From: Lunularia cruciata
Lineage: Eukaryota > Streptophyta > Marchantiopsida > Lunulariales > Lunulariaceae
NCBI GenBank assembly: GCA_948567375.1
Contig: OX419757.1
Location: 27,956,732 to 28,020,731 of the forward strand
DNA length: 64,000 bases
Direction: 5' to 3'
The translations under genes were made by a program, and so were the position numbers. The notes beneath the pieces are model-generated. The model was not told where the DNA came from. It saw only the letters and a list, made by a program, of their open reading frames with translations, and made no database searches. Below are positions 59,708 to 64,000 of this stretch, piece by piece. The stretch's first letter is position 1, and each line of letters begins with the position of its first letter.

Positions 59708-60798
59708 ATGGATCCGCAATTGCAAGAGTTGGTGCAAGGAATGCAAGGGATGTTGAATGAATTTTGAGAGATTAAGATGACCATGGAGACATTACAAAGT
59801 CAAGTGCAGATCCTCAGGAATGATCAAGCCATGCAAGAAGAAGAGCCGTCTCAAAAAAATCAGTACTTGCGACTAAAGTACTTGGAGAGGTATCCGTGCC
59901 TACAAACCCTATCAACGATGAAGCCACATTGCTACTCCAGATGAAGAAGACCTGCAACATCGAACCTTACAAGGGGCAGCATTTGATGGGAGTAGTGGAA
60001 AATTGGATCTTGAGAATGAATCGATATTTCTGATTGTTCTCAACAAAGATCATAAAGCATGCTGCAGGCGTGTTTGCATGTGGGTACTTGACCAATAAAG
60101 CCCTCACATGGTATGATGCTTGGGAACGATCCATGCTGGCAGAGAGAAGGGAGGTCACATGGATAGCAATGCAAGAATGACTGTTGAATAATTTCCAATT
60201 GGTGGATTCTGTGTAGATAGCTCAAACCCGACTATGGGGATTGAGACAAAAGAATAGCGTACAAGAGTATGTGGAGGCTTTTCTAGATCTACAAGTCGCA
60301 ATTACCAACATGAGTCTAGCAGAGGCTCTTGACAATTTCAAACGAGGGTTGAAAGAGCGGATTCGCCAAGAAGTCATGGTGCAAAATCCTTGCACGATAT
60401 TTGAAGCCATTGCTTGTGCGCAAAGAATAGTAGGAGCATTAGGTGGAGGTGAAGGAGTAGCTCCACCTCAACATTATTGGGCAGAAATGCCACACATGGG
60501 TGGACCAATACCGATGGAATTGGGCAACCTTTGATTCAGGGATCAAGGAGCACAACCGCTCCAAGGGGAGCGGGGACGGGTAGAAGAACAAAGAGATGGA
60601 GTCCCATGAGGAGAAGGGACTCGAGGAGAACAACGCCGTTGTTACAATTGTGGCCGTATTGGGCACATATCTACCAATTGTTGCACTCGTTTCCCTAGAG
60701 GCCCTCGTTCTTTGTTCAGGCGATTCTTGAACAACATGGAGAGGCACATTGACAAGGAGGAGGTGGAAATCACTTTGGAAAATGAAGATTGCCAGTAA
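59708..60798 (+). pseudogene. Gy1b gag
   Basis: Same layout as Gy1a gag. The main open piece is 60241-60534 (RQKNSVQEYVEAFLDLQ, FKRGLKERIRQEV). The zinc knuckle CYNCGRIGHIYQLL-type stretch is damaged by base changes after the His. It has a frameshift in the run of A near 59854, and shares three TGA stops with Gy1a. Confidence 0.87.
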
Positions 60799-63700
60799 AG
60801 GTACCTTGTGGCCTTACAAGCTCAATAAGGAAGCAAAGAAGCGAGGGAAGGAAGAAGAATAATGCACAACAATCCCGAAAGGCAATCTCACAATTGATTG
60901 TCGTGATGGAATCCTAAAAGGTAATCAAGTGAGAGTATTAATAGATCCGGGAGCAACAGAGAATTTCTTGTCTCGCTCTGTTGCAATAAGATTGGGAATG
61001 GATCTAGAGAGAGATGGAAGTGAAGAAGTAGAGTTACCAAATGGGCAAACAGAGAAGATTGAATTATTACCTAGACGGGTAACCCTCTCTATAGGAAAAT
61101 ATTAGGAAGCAATTGAGTGGCGAGTGATACAGTTAGCTCATTATGATGCAATTTTAGGCATGCCATGGATGGAGCAGTACAACCCTATGGTGGATTAGAG
61201 GAAGAAAGTAGTGAGAACCCACCAATGGTCAATCATTGGGGTTAAAGAAAAATCACACAAGCAGAAACTGCCTCTATATGTTGTAGGGACGGCAACTATC
61301 TATAAGACCGATAGATGTTTTATGGGTCTAATAAGAGAAGTCCAGAGTGCACAACTCGATGGACAAATTCCTAAGAAATTGAAGGATGTGGTGGATGAGT
61401 TCCAAGATGTCTTTCCCGATGATCTACCCTCAGGATTACCACCAAAAAGGCGAATAGATCACAAATTGAGACACTTCTGGAGAAGACGCCTCCTTGTAAG
61501 GCCCCATATCGCCTATCACTTCATGAGTTGGAGGAGTGTAAGACTCAAACTGAGGAGATGTTGCAGAAAGAGTTCATCCAACCTAGCATATCACCATATG
61601 GGGCCCTTGTCTTGTTTGTGAAGAAGAAGGATGGTACAATGCGTATGTGCATTGACTATCGGGGTCTCAATCAGCAAACAGTGAAGAACAAATACCCCTT
61701 ACCTTGCATGGAAGACCTATTTGATCAACTCCATGGAGCAAGATACTTCACCAAACTGGACTTGCAAAGCGGTTACAATCAAATCCGAATTGCAGAGGAG
61801 GATGTGCACAAAATTGCCTTTCAAACCAGGTATGGCCACTTTGAGTATCTTGTGATGCCCTTTGGCCTCACCAATGCACCTGCCACTTTCATGAGTCTAA
61901 TGAATGACATATTTCGTCCATACTTGGATAAGTATGTTATTGTCTTCTTGGATGATATCTTAGAATATAGAAGCACAATGACAGAACACAAACAACATCT
62001 ACGAGAGGTCCTCCAGATTCTAAGACAGAATCAGTTGTATGCCAAAATCTCAAAGTGTGAGTTTGGCAAGTCTGAAGTAGACTACTTGGGGCATAGAGTA
62101 AGTGCAAAGGGCATTCAAGTATTGACAGATAAAATAGAGGTCATTCAAAAATGGAGTGCCCCAAAAGATCAGACTCAACTTAAGAGCTTCTTGGGGTTGA
62201 CGGGATTCTATCATAGATTTGTCAAGGACTTCTCCAAGGTTGCACAGCCTTTAATGGCACTACTTGGCAAGGGGAAGAAGTGGACATGTGGAACTGCACA
62301 AGAGTTGGCCTTTCAAGAATTGAAGGCCGCCTTGCTACATGGACCAATCTTGAAGTGGTATGACCCAAAACGTCCAATCAAGTTGGCTATAGATGCATCA
62401 GGCATAGCAATAGGAGCAGTCCTACAACAAGAGTGGCATGACAGATGGCATCCAATTGCATATTTCTCTCAAAAGTTGTTACCAGCAGAGTGCAACTACC
62501 ACACCATAGAACAAGAAGAGCTGGTGATCGTTCTAGCAACCAAGCATTGGAAGCACTACTTGGGCGAGAAGGCATTTGTAGTAGAGACAGACCACAAACC
62601 TCTAGTTTACCTCGAGATGCAGAAGGATCTATCTCGTCACCAAATTTGGTGGGCAGAGTGGCAACAATGCTTCAACATGACAATCACCTACGTGGAAGGT
62701 AAGAAGCAACTTCCATATGCATTCACCCGCATGCCAATGGCCAACAACTTGGTGGCAGAGGTTAAGATTAACCTTGAATTCTGGCGGCTACAAAAACTGA
62801 CCCATAGATTGTAGAAGCACAATCATCCAAAGGTGTCACCAGTACCCAAGGACTCACCTTTCGGGATGGTAGATTATGGATCCCAAATGTCCCAAAATTA
62901 CGCATCACCATTCTAGCGGAATGTCATGATTTGGCCATTGCAGCTCATGTCGGAGTGGACAAGACCTTGGATCCAGTCAAGTGCCATTACTATTGGCCCA
63001 AGATGAGCAACGACGTGATGGACTATGTGCGTAGTTGCCTAATTTGTCAACAGAACAAAGCTTCTAATCAAGCTCCTATAGGGCTCCTTCAACCTCTCCC
63101 CACTCCTACCCAACGTTGGGAACAAGTGAGTATGGATCTTGCCTTTGAATTACCCAAGACCACCTCAGGGTTTGACTCTATTGTGGTCTTTGTGGACCAG
63201 CTCAGCACAATGATTCATGTACGCCCTACCACCAAGGAGGTGACCGCTCTACAACTAGCTCAATTATACTTAGATGCAGTCTTTGCTCACCATGGCTTGT
63301 CTAGAGTACTTATCACCAATAGAGGCACCCAATTCACCAGCTTGTTTTGGCAAACACTCTTTGGGTTCTTCAAAACCAAGTTGGCCATGTCCACAGCTTA
63401 CCACCCCCAAATAGATGGCCAAACAGAGCGGGCTAATCACACAATTGAAGACATGTTACGCGGCTTCACCTTAGAAGAGCAAGAGAGGTGGGACACCCTA
63501 CTCCCGTTGGTGGAATTCGCTTACAACAATTTAGTGAATGCATCCACCCAGGTCACTCCGTTCTTCCTCATGTATGGTGAGCATCCCTTCACACCTTCTA
63601 GCTTGATGAAGATCCGTCCAGTGGCTACCAAGGTCGATGCAGTCAACACATTTGTTTCTAGAATCCAACAAGGTGTGGAGAGCGCCAAGCACAGATTACA

Positions 63701-64000
63701 GATTGTGCAAAATTGACAGAAGCAGTATGCTGATGCACACCGTCGGCACATGGAGTTTAATGTTGGGAATCAAGTGTGGCTATCAACAACCAACCTCACA
63801 TTAGTTGGACCTCGTAAGCTCAGACCTCATTTTATTGGGCCTTTCTTGATTCTTTGTTGCATCGGTGCTATGGCCTATCACCTTGAACTACCACCACACA
63901 TGAAGATCCATCTAGTCTTCTATGTCTCCCTACTATGAAAATATGCTCCCCGATCAGGCCAAGGTCATTCTACACCAGACATTTGACCTTGTTCGACACT
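60799..64000 (+). pseudogene. Gy1b pol (protease-RT-RNase H-integrase, incomplete)
   Basis: The protease starts with a lost base near 60905 and has DPGATENFLSRS and LGMPWMEQ. A one-base loss near 61475 shifts frame before RT. ORF 61528-62814 holds [28 protein letters not shown] and TDHKPL. A 13-bp deletion at about 62781 shifts frame before the integrase (62931-63716): intact HHCC finger (CLICQQNK), SMDLAFELP, ITNRGTQF (catalytic Asp to Asn) and GQTERAN. TGA at 63714 replaces an Arg codon. Confidence 0.93.

Larger units (their letters stand above)
58381..64000 (+). mobile_element. Gy1b: second Gy1 chromodomain-family element, cut by window edge
   Basis: 5' LTR 58381-59103 (723 bp), PBS 59105-59116 (TGGTATCAAAGC, one mismatch), leader ORFs, gag and pol to the integrase C-terminus. 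Colinear with Gy1a. Inserted in Gy2c gag. The chromodomain and 3' LTR should lie just beyond the window. Confidence 0.95.

Overview
The window is nuclear DNA of a land plant. One host gene is recognisable: the left 11.2 kb carries a plant-type SHPRH (SNF2 helicase / PHD / RING ubiquitin ligase) on the minus strand. It has 17 exons here and its 3' end lies beyond base 1. Joining the exons at the splice sites I chose gives one unbroken phase over 4,733 coding bases. Almost everything right of 12.8 kb is nested, mostly dead LTR retrotransposon DNA. The species cannot be named. Compact introns, Ty3/gypsy dominance and a methyltransferase-carrying gypsy family would suit a bryophyte, lycophyte or fern, but this is a weak inference.

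Layout: SHPRH (1-11165, minus); its upstream region and an unassigned repeat (11166-13470); two copies of a non-LTR-like, coiled-coil-encoding 'CC element' (CC-A minus 13560-17726; CC-D plus 17727-19407), each broken by a reversed solo LTR; chromodomain gypsy Gy1a with both LTRs (19408-26013); a decayed relative, Gy1c (26176-27538); a Gy3 fragment (27545-28952, minus); an unassigned leader-like stretch (28953-30095); Gy2a (30096-37257, plus) split by a complete CC element (CC-B 31736-35533, target duplication ATTCT); decayed Gy1d (37258-43977) split by the young element Gy4 (37387-42152, minus, target duplication CATTA); Gy2b (43978-47127, minus); Gy3a (47128-55521, minus) split by CC-C; Gy2c (55522-58380, minus); and Gy1b (58381 to the right edge, plus).

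Most notable is Gy3. Between protease and reverse transcriptase it encodes a C5 cytosine DNA methyltransferase, and after the integrase it encodes a Cys4-His-Cys3 PHD finger where Gy1 and Gy4 have a chromodomain. Gy4 has LTRs packed with heat-shock-element-like GAAnnTTC modules just upstream of a TATA box. A short leader ORF between primer-binding site and gag is shared by Gy1, Gy4 and an unassigned element. No retrotransposon protein here is intact: stops, frameshifts and catalytic substitutions occur in every copy. No tRNA, rRNA or CRISPR array was seen.
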